Positions 38,601 through 50,889 of a stretch of 64,000 bases of DNA are shown piece by piece. The notes under the pieces were generated by a model, which had not been told where the DNA came from, searched no databases, and saw only the letters and a list, made by a program, of their open reading frames with translations. Source of the stretch: Chloranthus sessilifolius (taxonomy: Eukaryota > Streptophyta > Magnoliopsida > Chloranthales > Chloranthaceae); contig CM037588.1 of the NCBI GenBank assembly GCA_021018995.1, positions 86,587,765 to 86,651,764 on the forward strand. Direction: 5' to 3'. The translations under genes and the position numbers were made by a program. Within the stretch, counting starts at the first letter, position 1. Each line of letters opens with the position of its first letter.

Positions 38601-41600
38601 TCAGGTTCAACCATTCATGTTCAAGCATTCACGTTCGAGCTTGCACGTTTGAGCATTTGTGTTAAAGCATTGACGTTCAAGCATTCACACATCCAAGCTT
38701 TCTTTTTTAAACATTCACGTTCAAGCATGTCAATTTCAGTCAAGAATTCATGTTCAAGCATTCATGTTCAAGTATTCATGTTAAAGCATTCACATTCTTG
38801 CATTCACATTCAAGCATTCACGTTCGAGCATTCAGGTCCAAGCATTCCCATTCAAGCATTAACATTCAAGCATTCACGTTCAATCATTCAAGTTCAGGCA
38901 TTGACGTTCAAGCATTCAGGTTCAAGCATTCAAGTTCCAGCATTCACGTTTGAGCATTCATGTTCACGCATTCACGTTTGAGCATTTAGGTTTAAACATT
39001 CACGTTCAAGCATTTAGGATCAAGCATTCATATTCATGCATTCACGTTCAACCATTCATATTCTAGGATTCATGTCCAAGTATTCACGTTCAAGCATCAC
39101 GTTCAAGCATTCCCGTTCAAGCATTCGCATTCAAGAATGTCACTATCTGTCGAGCATTCACGTTCAAGCATTCATGTTTAGGTATTCATGTCTAAGGTTT
39201 CACGTTCAAGCGTGTCACTATCTAAATCATTCATGTTTAGCGTGCCACCATGTTCAAGCATTCACATTCAAGTATTCATGTTCAAACATTCATGTTCAAG
39301 CATTCACATTCAAGCATTCACATTCAAGCCTTCATGTTTAAGCATTCACGTTAAAGAATTCATGTTCCAGCATTCACGTTCTAGCATTGACATTAAAGCA
39401 TTCTTGTTCGAGCATTCAGGTTCAAGCATTCACATTCAAGCATTCCCGTTATGACATTCACGCTCAAGTATTCTCGTTCAAGCATTCACATTGAGCATTC
39501 AATTTGAAGCATTAACGTTCAAGCGTTCAGGTTCAAGCATTCAAATTCCAACATTCACGTTCAAGCATTGTTATTTCACGTTGAAGCATTCACGTTCAAG
39601 CATTCATGTTCAAGCGTTCACATTCAAGCATTTTGGTTCAAACATTCCCGTTCAAGCAATCATGTTCAGGCATTCCTGCTCAAGCATTCAAGTGAAAGCA
39701 TTCATGTTCAAGCATTCAAGTTAAAGCATTTACATTGAAGCATTCACGTTCTATCAAGCATTCATGTTCAAGCATTCACGTTTAAGCATTCATGTTCAAG
39801 AATTGCAGATCAACTTTTCACTTTCAAGTATTCAAGTTCAAGCATTCATGTTCGAGCATTCACGCTTAAGCATTCACATTTGAGCATTTGTGTTAAAGCA
39901 TTGACGTTCAAGCATTCACATGTCCAAGCTATCTTTTTTAAGCATTCACGTTCAAGCGTGTCAATTTCAGTCAAGAATTCACGTTCAAGCATTCATGTTC
40001 AAGTATTCATGTTCAAGCATTCACATTCTTGCATTCACATTCAAGCATTCACGTTCGGGCATTCAGGCTCAAGCATTCACGTTCAAGCATTCAAGTTCAA
40101 GCATTGATGTTCAATCATTCAGGTTCAAGCATTCAAGTTCCAACAATCACGTTCAAGCATTCATGTTCAAGCATTCACGTTCAAGCATTTAGGTTCAAAC
40201 ATTCACGTTCAATCATTCATGTTCAAGAATTTACATTCTTGCATTCATGTTCATGCATTCACGTTCTACTAAGCATTCATGTTCAAGAATTCATGTTCGA
40301 GCATTGACCTTCTAGCATTTCCATTCGAGCATTTGTGTTCATGCATTCACGCTCAAGCGGGTCCCTATCTTTCAAGCAGTCACGTTCAAGCATTCATCTT
40401 CAAGAAATCATGTTCATGCATTCTCGTTCAAGCATTCACGTTCAAGCAGTCACGTTCAAGCATTCAAGTTCCAGCATTCATGGTCAAGTATTCTGGTTCA
40501 GGCATTCAGGTTCAAGCATTCACGTTCAAGCATTCATGTTCAGTCATTCATATGTAAGCATTCATGTCCTAGCATTCATGTTCAAGCATTCACGTTCTAG
40601 CATTAGCTTTCAAGCATTCATGTTCTAGCATTCACATTCAAGCGATTCACTATCTATTAAGCCTTCATGTTCAAGCATTCATGTTCAAGCATTCACGTTC
40701 AGGCATTCACGTCAAAGCGTGTCACTATCAATCAAGTGTTCACGTTTGAGCACTCACGTTCAAGCATTCATGTTCAAGCATTCACGTTCAAGCAATCAGG
40801 TTCAGGCAGTCACGTTCTAGCATTCTTGTTCAAGCATTCACGTTTAAGCATTCATGTTAAAGCGTGTCACTATCAATCAAGCATTCACATTCAAACATGT
40901 CACTTTAAAGAGTGTCAGTATCAATCGAGCATTCACATTCAAGCATTAGCGTTTAAGCAATCAGGTTCATGCAATCACGTGCTAGCATTCATGTTCAAGC
41001 ATTCCCGTTCAGGCATTCACATTAAAGCGTGTCACTATCAATCAAGAATTCAAGTGCAAGCATGACTCTTTAAAGCGTGTCACTATCAATCAAGCATTGA
41101 CGTTCAAGTATGTCACTACCTATCAAGCTTTCACATTCAAGCATTTGTGTTCAAGCATTCATGTTCAAGCATTCACATTCAAGCATTCAAGTTCAAGAAT
41201 TCACTTTCAAGCATTCAAGTTCAACCATTTACGTTGAAGCATTCACGTTCTATCAAGCTTTCATGTTCAAGCATGTCACTTTAAAGAGTGACACTAGCAA
41301 TCAAGCATTCACGTTCCAGCATTCATGTTCAAGCATTCATGTTCAGGCATTCACATCAAAGAGTGTCACTATCAATCAAGCGCTAACATTCAAGCATTCA
41401 CGTTCAAGCAATCAAGTTCATGCAATCACGTTTAGCATTCATGTTCAACCATTCACGTTCAGGCATTCATGTTAAAGCATATCACTATCAATTAAGAATT
41501 CATGTTCAAACATGTCGCTTTAAAGTTTGTCACTATCAATCAAGCATTAACGTTCAAGTATGTCACTACCTATCAACCTCTCACTTTCAAGCATTCATGT

Positions 41601-44018
41601 TCAAGCATTCCTGTTCAAGCATTCATGTTCAAGCATTCCTGTTCAAGCATTCAAGCATTCAAGTTACAACATTTGCGTTGAAGCATTCACGTTCTATCTA
41701 GCATTAATGTTCAAGCATTCACGTTTAAGCATTCATGTTCAAGAATTCAAGATCAACCTTTCGCATTCAAGCATTCAAGTCCAAGCATTCATGTTCGAGC
41801 ATTCACACTCGAGCATTCATGATTGAGCATTTGTGTTAAAGCATTGACGTTCAAGCATTCACACGTCCAGGCTTTTTTTTTTAAGCATTCACTTTCAAGC
41901 GTGTCAATTTTAGTCCCGAATTCACGTTCAAGCATTCATGTTCAAGTATTCATGTTCGAGCATTCACATTCTTGCATTCACAATCAAGCATTCACGTTCG
42001 GGCATTTAGGTTCAAGCATTCCCATTCAAGCATTCACGTTCAAGCATTCAAGTTCAAGCGTTGATGTTCAAACATTCAGGTTCAAGCATTCAAGTTCCAG
42101 CATTCTTTTCAAATAATCAGGTTCATGCAATCACATTCTAGCATTCATGTTCAGGCATTCACGTACAATATTCATGTTCAAGAATTTACATTCTAGCATT
42201 CATGTTCATGCATTCACGTTCGATCAATCATTCATGTTTAAGCATTCATGTTCGAGCATTGACCTTCGAGCATTCCCATTCAAGCATTTGTGTTCAAGCA
42301 TTCACGTTCAAGCGGATCCCTATCTTTCAAGTAGTCACATTTAAGCATTCATCTTCAAGAAATCATGTTCATGCATTCACGTTCAAGCATTCATGTCCCA
42401 CAACTCACGTTCAAGCAGTCACATTCAAGCATTCACGCTCAAGCATTCCGATTCAAGCATTCAGGTTAAAGCATTCATGTTCAAGCATTCACGTTCAAGC
42501 ATTCATGTTCAAGCATTCACGTTCTAGCATTCATGTTCAAGCATTCACGTTCTAGCATTGGCATTCAAGCTTTCATGTTCTAGTGTTCACATTCAAGTGA
42601 TTCACTATCTGTCAAGAATTCACGTTCAAGCATTCATGTTCAAGCATTCACGTTCAGGAATTCATGTCAAAGTGTGTCACTATCAATCAAGCGTCCATGT
42701 TTGAGCACTCACGTTCAAGTATTCATGTTCAAGCATTCACGTTCAAGCAATCAGGTTCATGCAGTCACGTTCTAGCATTCATGTTCAAGCATTCACGTTC
42801 AGGCATTCACGTTAAAGCGCGTCACTATCAATCAAGCATTCACGTTCAAGCATGTCACTTTAAAGCGTGCCACTATCAATCAAGCATTCATATTCAAGCA
42901 TTAGCGTTTAAGCAATCAGGTTCATGCAATCACGTGTTACCATTCATCAAGCATTCCCATTCAGGCATTCACGTTAAAGCGTGTCACTATCAATCAAGCA
43001 TGTCACTTCAAAGCGTGTCACTATCAATCAAGCATTCACGTTCAAGTATGTCACTACCTATCAAGCTTTCATGTTCAAACATTCATGTTTGAGCATTCAC
43101 ATTCAAGCATTCAAGTTCAAGAAATCACTTTCAAGCATTGAAGTTCAGCCATTTACGTTGAAGCATTCACATTCTATCAAGCCTTCATGTTCAAGAATGA
43201 CACTTTCAAGCGTGTCACTATCAATTAAGCATTCACGTTCAAGCATTCATGTACGAGCATTCACGTCAAAGAGTGTCACTAACAATCAAGCATTCACGTT
43301 CAATCATTCATGTTCAAGAATTCAAGTTCAAGCAATCAGGTTCATGCAATCACGTTTAGCATTCATGTTCAAGAAATCAGGTTCATGCAATCACGTTTAG
43401 TATTCATGTTCAAGCATTCACATTTAGGCATTCATGTTAAAGCGTATCACTATCAATCAGGCATTCACGTTCAAGCATGTCGCTTTAAAGCTTGTCACTA
43501 TCAATCAAACAATCACGTTCAAGTATGTCATTACCTATCAAGCTTTCACTTTCAAGCATTCATGTTCAAGCATTCACATTCAAGCATTTAAGTTAAAGCA
43601 TTCATGTTCTAGCATTCAAGTTAAAGCATTTACATTGAAGCATTCACGTTCTATCAAGCATTCATGTTCAAACATTCACGTTTAAGCATTCATGTTCAAG
43701 AATTGAAGATCAACCTTCCACGTTCAAGCATTCAAGTTCAAGCATTCATGTTCGAGCATTCATGTTCGAGCATTCACGTTTGAGCATTTGTGTTAAAGCA
43801 TTGACGTTCAAGCATTCACACGTCCAAGCTTTCTTTTTTAAGCATTCACGTTCAAGCGTGTCAATTTTAGTCAAGAATTCACGTTCAAGCATTCATGTTC
43901 AAGTATTCATGTTCGAGCATAAACATTCTTGCATTCACATTCGGGCATTCAGGTTCAAGCATTCCCATTCAAGCATTCACGTTCAAGCATTCAAGTTCAA
44001 GCGTTGATGTTTAAGCAT

Positions 44019-45395
44019 TGAACGTGAATCCGTTGAATGCTAGGCATTGTTCATGAACGATTGTTTTGAAAAGAATGCCATCAACATCAATTTGAAATTG
44101 AATGCAACTTGAATGGTTGAGCGTGAATGCTTGAACATTCATGTGAATGCTTGAATGTTCAAATGAATCTCACATGAATCAACATGAATTAGCGTGATTC
44201 TTGACTAAAATTCAAGCATTCATGCTTATTCGTCAAATGCTTCATCATTCTTTAACACATGCTCAAGCGTGAATTCAAGCATTGTTCCATGTGCTTGAAC
44301 TTGAATCTTGAACATGAAAGGTTGATCTTCATTCTTGAACATGAATGCTTAAGCGTGATTCTTGAAGCATTCATGAACGTGAATGCTTCAAGCATCATTC
44401 AATCAAGCATGCTTTCATGCATTGAATGCTTCATTAGTGAAAACATTGTTCCACGTCAAGCATTCACTTGATGATGACAAACTTTAAGCATGCATGCAAG
44501 CATTGATAACATGAATGCACGAACATGAATGCTTGAACATGAATGCTAAATGTGATGCATGAACATTTCAACATTGAATGCTAAGTGATTCATGAACATC
44601 ATTTTGAATCAACATGAATGATTGAGCGTGAATGCATGTTAGCATTGATAGTGTTACTCTTTCGTGAATCACCGTGAATGATTCAACTTTCGTTAATGCA
44701 TTCATGACGCGCTTTAAAATTCAACGTTGAAGCGAAAGAATTGAATTTCAATGTAATGAACTTGATCAAGTGAATTCTTGAACATTCATGTTCACATGAA
44801 TGCTTAAATGTAGCTTGATTTGACATACTTGAGCGTGAATGCTTGATTGATAGTGACATTCGTGAATTGATTGATAGTGACGCTTTAGCGTGAATCTGAA
44901 TGCTTGAACATGAATTCAACGTGATTCATGAACACATTCTTAAACACGTCAACATGAATGCTTGAATGTAGCTTGATTGATAGTGACATGCTTCATGAAT
45001 GCTTGAACGTTTTAAGCGTTCATCTTTGTTCAATGTGAATGTTTGAACATTCAATGCTTGAATGTGAGCATTTCAATGTGAGCGGCATTGATAGTGACAT
45101 TTGATGTGAATGCAAGCGTATGCTGAACGTGCTTCGTGAATGCATTGCATCTTGAATGTGAATGCTCATTAATGCATTGAATTAATGCTAGAATGAATTC
45201 TTGAACATGAATGCATTGAACGTTCAACTTGAATGCATGTTGACCGCTCTTGAACGCTCTGAATATTATCTAGCACGTGCGTGAACATGTTCTTGAAGAT
45301 GAATGCTTCGCTTCAAAGATAACCGGCAATGATGAACACATCAATAATGCTCAAGTCAATTCAACATGAATGCTTGAACATGAATTTAAGCAATA
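44019..45395 (-). repeat. Inverted and heavily eroded higher-order unit inside the array
   Basis: Here the modules run on the minus strand (GAATGCTTGAACATGAATGC and similar), with irregular spacing and many short gaps. Its reverse complement shows the section-B landmarks in the correct order: a CGGTTATCTTTGAAGC-like version of the CGGGTCCC box (near 45320), CACTATCAATCAAGC (near 44870 and 44985), GAAGATCAACCTTTC (near 44315), ATTTTAGTCAAGAATC (near 44205), and a TTTTCAAAACAATC block (near 44085). The distance from first to fourth landmark is about 1115 bp, against about 1556 bp in the neighbouring forward unit. A minus-strand open frame at 44683-44919 encodes the same SLSIKHSRSS-type peptide as the forward array, confirming the inversion. 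Confidence 0.85.
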
Positions 45396-47294
45396 ACGAA
45401 TTCACGTTCAAGCATTCATGTTAAAGCATTCACGTTCAGGCATTCACATCAAAGCATGGCCTATTAATCAAGCATTCACATTTGAGCACTCACATTCAAG
45501 CATTCAAGTTTAAGCATTCACGTTCAAGCATTTAGGTTCATGCAGTCACGTTCTAGCATTCTTGTTCAAGCATTCACGTTAAAGCGTGTCACTATTAATC
45601 AAGCATTCACGTTCAAGCATGTCACTTTAAAGCATGTCACTATCAATCAAGCATTCACATTCAAGCATTCATGTTCAAGCATTAGCATTTAAGTAATCAG
45701 GTTCATGCAATCACATGCTAGCATTCATGTTCAAGCTTTCCCATTCAGGCATTCACGTTGAAGCATGTTACTATCAATCAAGCATGTCACTTTAAAACGT
45801 GTCACTATCAATCAAGCATTCACGTTCAAGTATGTCACTACCTATCAAGCTTTCACGTTCTAGCATTCATGTTTGAGCATTCACGTTCAAGCATTAACGT
45901 TCAAGCATTCAAGTTCAAGAATTCACTTTCAAGCATTCAAGTTCAACCATTTATGTTGAAGCATTCACGTTCTATCAAGCCTTCATGTTCAAGCATGTCA
46001 CTTCAAAGCGTGTCACTATCAATCAAGCATTCACGTTCAAGCATTCATGTTCAGGCATCCACGTCAAAGAGTGTCACTATCAATCAAGCACTAACATTCA
46101 GGCATTCACGTTCAATCATTCATGTTCATTCACGTTCAAGCAATCGGGTTCATGCAATAACATTTAGCATTCATGTTCAAGAAATCAGGTTCATGCAATC
46201 ATGTTTAGCATTCATGTTCAAGCATTCACGTTCAGGCATTAATGTTAAAGTGTATCACTATCAATCAGGAATTCACGTTCAAGCATGTCACTTTAAAGCT
46301 TGTCACTATCAATCAAGCTTTCACGTTCAAGTATGTCACTACCTATCAAGCTTTCACTTTCAAGCATTCCTGTTCAAGCATTCACATTCAAGCATTCAAG
46401 TTAAAGCATTCATGTTCAAGCGTTCAAGTTAAAGCATTTACGTTGAAGCATTCATGTTCAAGCGTTCAAGTTAAAGCGTTTACGTTGAAGCAGTCACGTT
46501 CTATCAAGCATTCATGTTCAAACATTCACATTTAACCATTCATGTTCAAGAATTGAAGATCAACCTTTCACATTCAAACATTCAAGTTCAAGCATTGATG
46601 TTCGACCATTCATGTTCGAGCATTCACGTTTGAGCATATGTGTTAAAGCATTGACGTTCAAGCATTCACACGTCCAAGCGTTCTTTTTTAAGCATTCACG
46701 TTCAAGTGTGTCAATTTTAGTCAAGAAATCACGTTCAAGCATTCATGTTCAAGTATTCATGTTTGAGCATTCACATTCTTGCATTCACATTCAAGCATTC
46801 ACATTCGGGCATTCAGGTTCAGTCATTCACGTTCAGGCATTCACGTTTTAGCATTCCAGTTCAAGCATTGATGTTCAAGCGTTCAGGTTCAAGCATTCCA
46901 GTTCCAGCATTCATTTGCAAACAATCAGGTTCATGCAATCACATTCAAGCATTCATGTTCAGACATTCACGATCAATCATTCATGTTCAAGAATTTACAT
47001 TCTAGCATTCATGTTCATGCATTCACGTTCTATCAAGCATTCATGTTCAAGCATTCATGTTCGAGTATTGACCTTTGAGCATTCCCATTCGAGCATTCGT
47101 GTTCAAGCATTCACGTTCAAGCGGGTCCCTATCTTGTAAGCAATTACATTCAAGCATTCATTTTCAAGAAATCATGTTCGCGCATTCACGTTCCACAATT
47201 CGCGTTCAAGCAGTCACGTTCAAGCATTCACGGTCTAGCATTCAGGTTTAAGCATTCAGGTTCAAGCATTCACGTTCAAGCATTCATGTTCAAG

Positions 47295-47528
47295 CATTCA
47301 CGTTCTAGCATTCATGTTCTAGCATTGGTGTTCAAGCATTCATGTTCTAGCATTCACATTCTAGCGATTCGCAATCTGTCTAGCATTCACGTTCAAGCAT
47401 TCACGTTCAAGCATTCATGTTCTAGCATTCATGTTCTAGCATTGGTGTTCAAGCATTCATGTTCTAGCATTCACATTCCAGCGATTCACAATCTGTCTAG
47501 CATTCACGTTCAAGCATTCATGTTCAAG
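47295..47528 (+). repeat. 117-bp tandem duplication (7x14 + 19)
   Basis: Two successive blocks (47295-47411 and 47412-47528) share the rare CATTGGTGTTCAAG 14-mer and a CGATTCGCAATCTGTCTAG-type 19-mer, with a handful of differences. It lies within the section-B higher-order repeat. Confidence 0.9.
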
Positions 47529-50500
47529 CATTCACGTTCAGGCATTCACGTCAAAGCGTGTCACTATCAATCAAGCGTTCACGTTCGAGCACTCACATTC
47601 AAGCATTCATGTTCAAGCATTCACATTCAAGCAATCAGGTTCATGCAGTCACATTCTAGAATTCATGTTCAAGCATAGACATTCAGACAGTCACATTAAA
47701 GCGTGTCACTATCAATCAAGCATTCACGTTCAAGCATGTCACTTTAAAGCGTGTCATTATCAATCAAGCATTCACATTCAAGCATTCATGTTCAAGCATT
47801 AACGTTTAAGTAATCAGGTTCATGCAATCACGTGCTATCATTCATGTTCAAGCATTCCCTTTTAGACATTCACGTTAAAGCGTGTCACTATCAATCAAGC
47901 ATTCATGTTCAAGCATGTCACTTTAAAGTGTGTCACTATCAATCAAGCATTCACGTTCAAGTATGTCACTACCTATCAAGCTTTCATGTTCAAGAATTCA
48001 TGTTCAAGCATTCACGTTCAAGCATTTACGTTCAAGCATTCAAGTTCAAGAATTCTCTTTCAAGCATTCAAGTTCAACCATTTACGTTGAAGCATTCACG
48101 TTCTATCAAGCCTTTATGTTCAATCATGACACTTTAAAGCGTATCACTAGCAATCAAGCATTCACGTTCCAGCATTCATGTTCAAGCATTCAGTTCAGGC
48201 ATTCACATCGAAGAGTGGCACTATCAATCAAGCACTAACATTCAAGCATTCACGTTCAATCATTCATATTCAAGCATTCACGTTCAAGCAATCAGGTTCT
48301 TGCAATCAAGCTTAGCATTCATGTTCAAGCAATCGGGTTCATTCAATCGCGTTTAGCATTCATGTTCAAGCATTCACATTCAGGAATTCATGTTAAAGAG
48401 TATCACTATCAATCAAGCATTCACGTTCTGTTCAAGCATTCATGTTCAAGCATTAAAGTTAAAGCATTTACATTGAAGCATTCATGTTCAAGCATTCACG
48501 TTTAAGCATTCATGTTCAAGAATTGAAGATCAACCTTTCACGTTCAAGCATTAAAGTTCAAGCATTCATGTTCGAGCATTCACGTTCGAGCATTCATGTT
48601 TGAGCATTTGTGTTAAAGCATTGACGTTCAAGCATTCACACATCCAAGCTTTCTGTTTTAGGCATTCACGTTCCAGTGTGTCAATTTTATTCAAGAATTC
48701 ACGTTCAAGCATTCATGTTCAAGTATTCATGTTCGAGCATTCACATTCTTGCATTCACATTCAGGCATTCATGTTCAAGCATTCCCATTCAAGCATTCAC
48801 GTTCAACCATTCAAGTTCAAGCATTGATGTTCAAGCATTCAAGTTCCAGCATTCAATTTCATACAATCAGGGTCATGGATTCATGTTCTAGCATTCATGT
48901 TCAGGCATTCACGTTCAATCATTCATGTTCAAGAATTTACATTCTAGCATTCACGTTCTATCAAGCATTCATGTTCGAGCATTGACCTTCGAGCATTCCC
49001 ATTCGAGCATTCGTGTTCAACCATTCACATTCAAGCGGGTCCCTATCTTTCAAGCAGTCACATTCAAGCATTCATCTTCAAGAAATCATGTTCACGCATT
49101 CATGTTCAAGCATTCACGTTCCACAATTCATGTTCAAGTAGTCACGTTCAAGCATTCATGGTCAAGCATTCACATTTAAGCATTCATGTTCAAGCATTCA
49201 TGTTCTAGCATTCATGTTCAAGCATTGGCATTCAAGCATTCATATTCTAGCATTCACATTCAAGCGATTCAGTATCTGTCAAGCATTCACGTTCAAACAT
49301 TCATGTTCAAGCATTCATGTTCAGGCATTCACGTCAAAGCTTGTCACTATCAATCAAGCGTTCACATTCAAGCATTCATATTCAAGCGTTTATGATCAAG
49401 CAATCAGGTTCATTCAGTCACTTTCTAGCATCCATGTTCAAGCATTCACGTTCAGGCATTCACGTTAAAGTGTGTCACTATCAATCTAGCATTCCCGTTC
49501 AAGCATGTCACTTTAAAGCATGTCACTATCAATCAAGCATTCACATTCAAGCATTCATGTTCAAGCATTAACGTTTAAGCAATCAGGTTCATACAATCAT
49601 GTGCTAGCATTCATGTTCAAGCATTCCCGTTCAGGCATTCACGTTAAAGCGTGGCACTATCAATCATGCATTCACATTCAAGCATGCCACTTTAAAGCAT
49701 GTCACTATCAATCAAGCATTCACATTCAAGTATGCCCCTACCTATCAAGCTTTCACATTCAAGCATTCATGTTCATCCATTCACGTTCAAGCATTCAAGT
49801 TCAAGAATTCACTTTCAAGCATTCAAGTTCAACCATTTACGTTGAAGCATTCATGTTCTATCAAGCCTTCATGTTCAAGCTTGCCACTTTAAAGCATGTC
49901 ACTATCAATCAAGCATTCATGTTCAAGCATTCACGTACAGGCTTTCACGTCAAAGAGTTTCACTATCAATCAAGCGCTAATTAGAAAAAGGGGTTGAAAG
50001 AAGAATTGAAATGGTTTGGTAAAATAAGCAGAAAAATAGAGAAGTAGGCTGTGAGGGGCTAAATTTTACTGCAAACAGCAATGTAAAATAGAGTAAGAGT
50101 TGGATCTACAACAATCCTTCATTTGGCTATAAGCATAAATACAAGGAAGAAGAATCCAACTCAACCCTAAGATATGGATTAGTCTTAGGGCTATAGCTTG
50201 TCCACTCAAATAGTCATAGGCTATCCCATGGATATAATCCAGTCATGGGGGTTAAAGATGAAATAATAAAATCACTGCAGACACTATGTTTGCAAGGCTA
50301 CAAGCTCATGCAGGTGCATAAAATCCAAAAACATCTAATGAAAATCACAAGAGATTACAAATTAAATGAAACATTAAAACCAGGTAGTCATTGCTAAAAA
50401 GAAACTTACAATGATACAACTCTCAAATTTACAGTCTCTGCAAGACTCCAAACTCTTCACAATGTTATTACAAAGCAGTCTACAATAAAACTAGCCCTAA

Positions 50501-50640
50501 CTACTACAAAGATTTAGCTAGACATGTTGAACTAAGGAGAGAAGAAGAATAACAAGGAAGATGACCTAAACCCTAAAAATATGACCTAAACTGCTGTGTT
50601 GTCTGGCGTGATCCCCCCTCATTCTACATTCTTTACATGG

Positions 50641-50648
50641 TATTTATA
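50641..50648 (-). promoter_or_regulatory. TATA box, minus strand, in LTR-like remnant
   Basis: TATTTATA on the plus strand reads TATAAATA on the minus strand. It is about 900 bp from the inferred LTR start at 51543, a reasonable U3/R position. Confidence 0.5.
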
Positions 50649-50889
50649 CAATCCACATAGTTACTTTTTGTTCTGGCCAATCAGAGGGGAGGAGAATCAA
50701 AATAGTTAGGATCTGCTAACGTGGCTCAATTGCAACCAAGTATTGACCCCATTCTATTAGGAAAAGCACAACACACTCAGACAGGTGTCCCATGTGTTGT
50801 GATAGTTCCAAATATGCCCCTGAAGTCCATAAATATCTGTTGGGTCCCGAGTTTCAAGAGGATGTCATACTTTTGCAGGTTGCTCAATA

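Larger units (their letters stand above)
9601..49980 (+). repeat. 40.4-kb satellite array of 14-bp and 19-bp modules
   Basis: Almost every base belongs to variants of CATTCACGTTCAAG (14 bp) or CGTGTCACTATCTATCAAG (19 bp). The modules join head to tail in one orientation, except for 44019-45395. Both end in TCAAG and share TCAC, so the 19-mer is probably an expanded 14-mer. Common 14-bp variants are CATTCATGTTCAAG, CATTCACATTCAAG, CAATCACGTTCAAG, AATTCACGTTCAAG and CATTCAGGTTCAAG. Common 19-bp variants differ at CGTGTSACTATC and in TATC/AATC/TGTC/TCTC before AAG. Neither consensus holds a stop trinucleotide on the plus strand in any phase, while the 14-mer's reverse complement carries two TGA, so long plus-strand open frames are expected by design. 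No host gene is visible inside. Confidence 0.97.
38600..49980 (+). repeat. Array section B with a ~1.95-kb higher-order repeat
   Basis: The anchor GTGTTAAAGCATTGACGTT is found near 38659, 39890, 41833, 43790, 46640 and 48610 (an older one is near 33840). Intervals are about 1231, 1943, 1957, 2850 and 1970 bp; the long one contains the inverted segment 44019-45395. Each unit has the same sequence of landmarks: a T-rich box (CTTTCTTTTTTAAGC), CAATTTTAGTCAAG, CGGGTCCCTATCTTTCAAG, a CACTATCAATCAAGCG box with a TTCGAGCACTCAC neighbour, CACTTTAAAG boxes, and GAAGATCAACC just before the next anchor. This is a true higher-order repeat on top of the 14-bp period. Confidence 0.85.

Noticed and set aside
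44683-44919. Minus-strand ORF in the inverted segment
   Set aside because: It encodes the same satellite peptide (SLSIKHSRSS) in reverse orientation and only reflects the inversion.
9601-49980. CRISPR-like direct repeats
   Set aside because: The repeats are contiguous and degenerate without unique spacers, and the context is a plant genome.
9601-49980. Telomeric or interstitial telomere repeat
   Set aside because: The unit is 14/19 bp and not TTTAGGG; no telomere-type runs are seen.
9601-49980. Heat-shock or bZIP binding-site array (TTC and ACGT cores)
   Set aside because: These cores are inherent in the module, and the ACGT is decaying to ATGT/ACAT, so there is no sign of conservation for binding.
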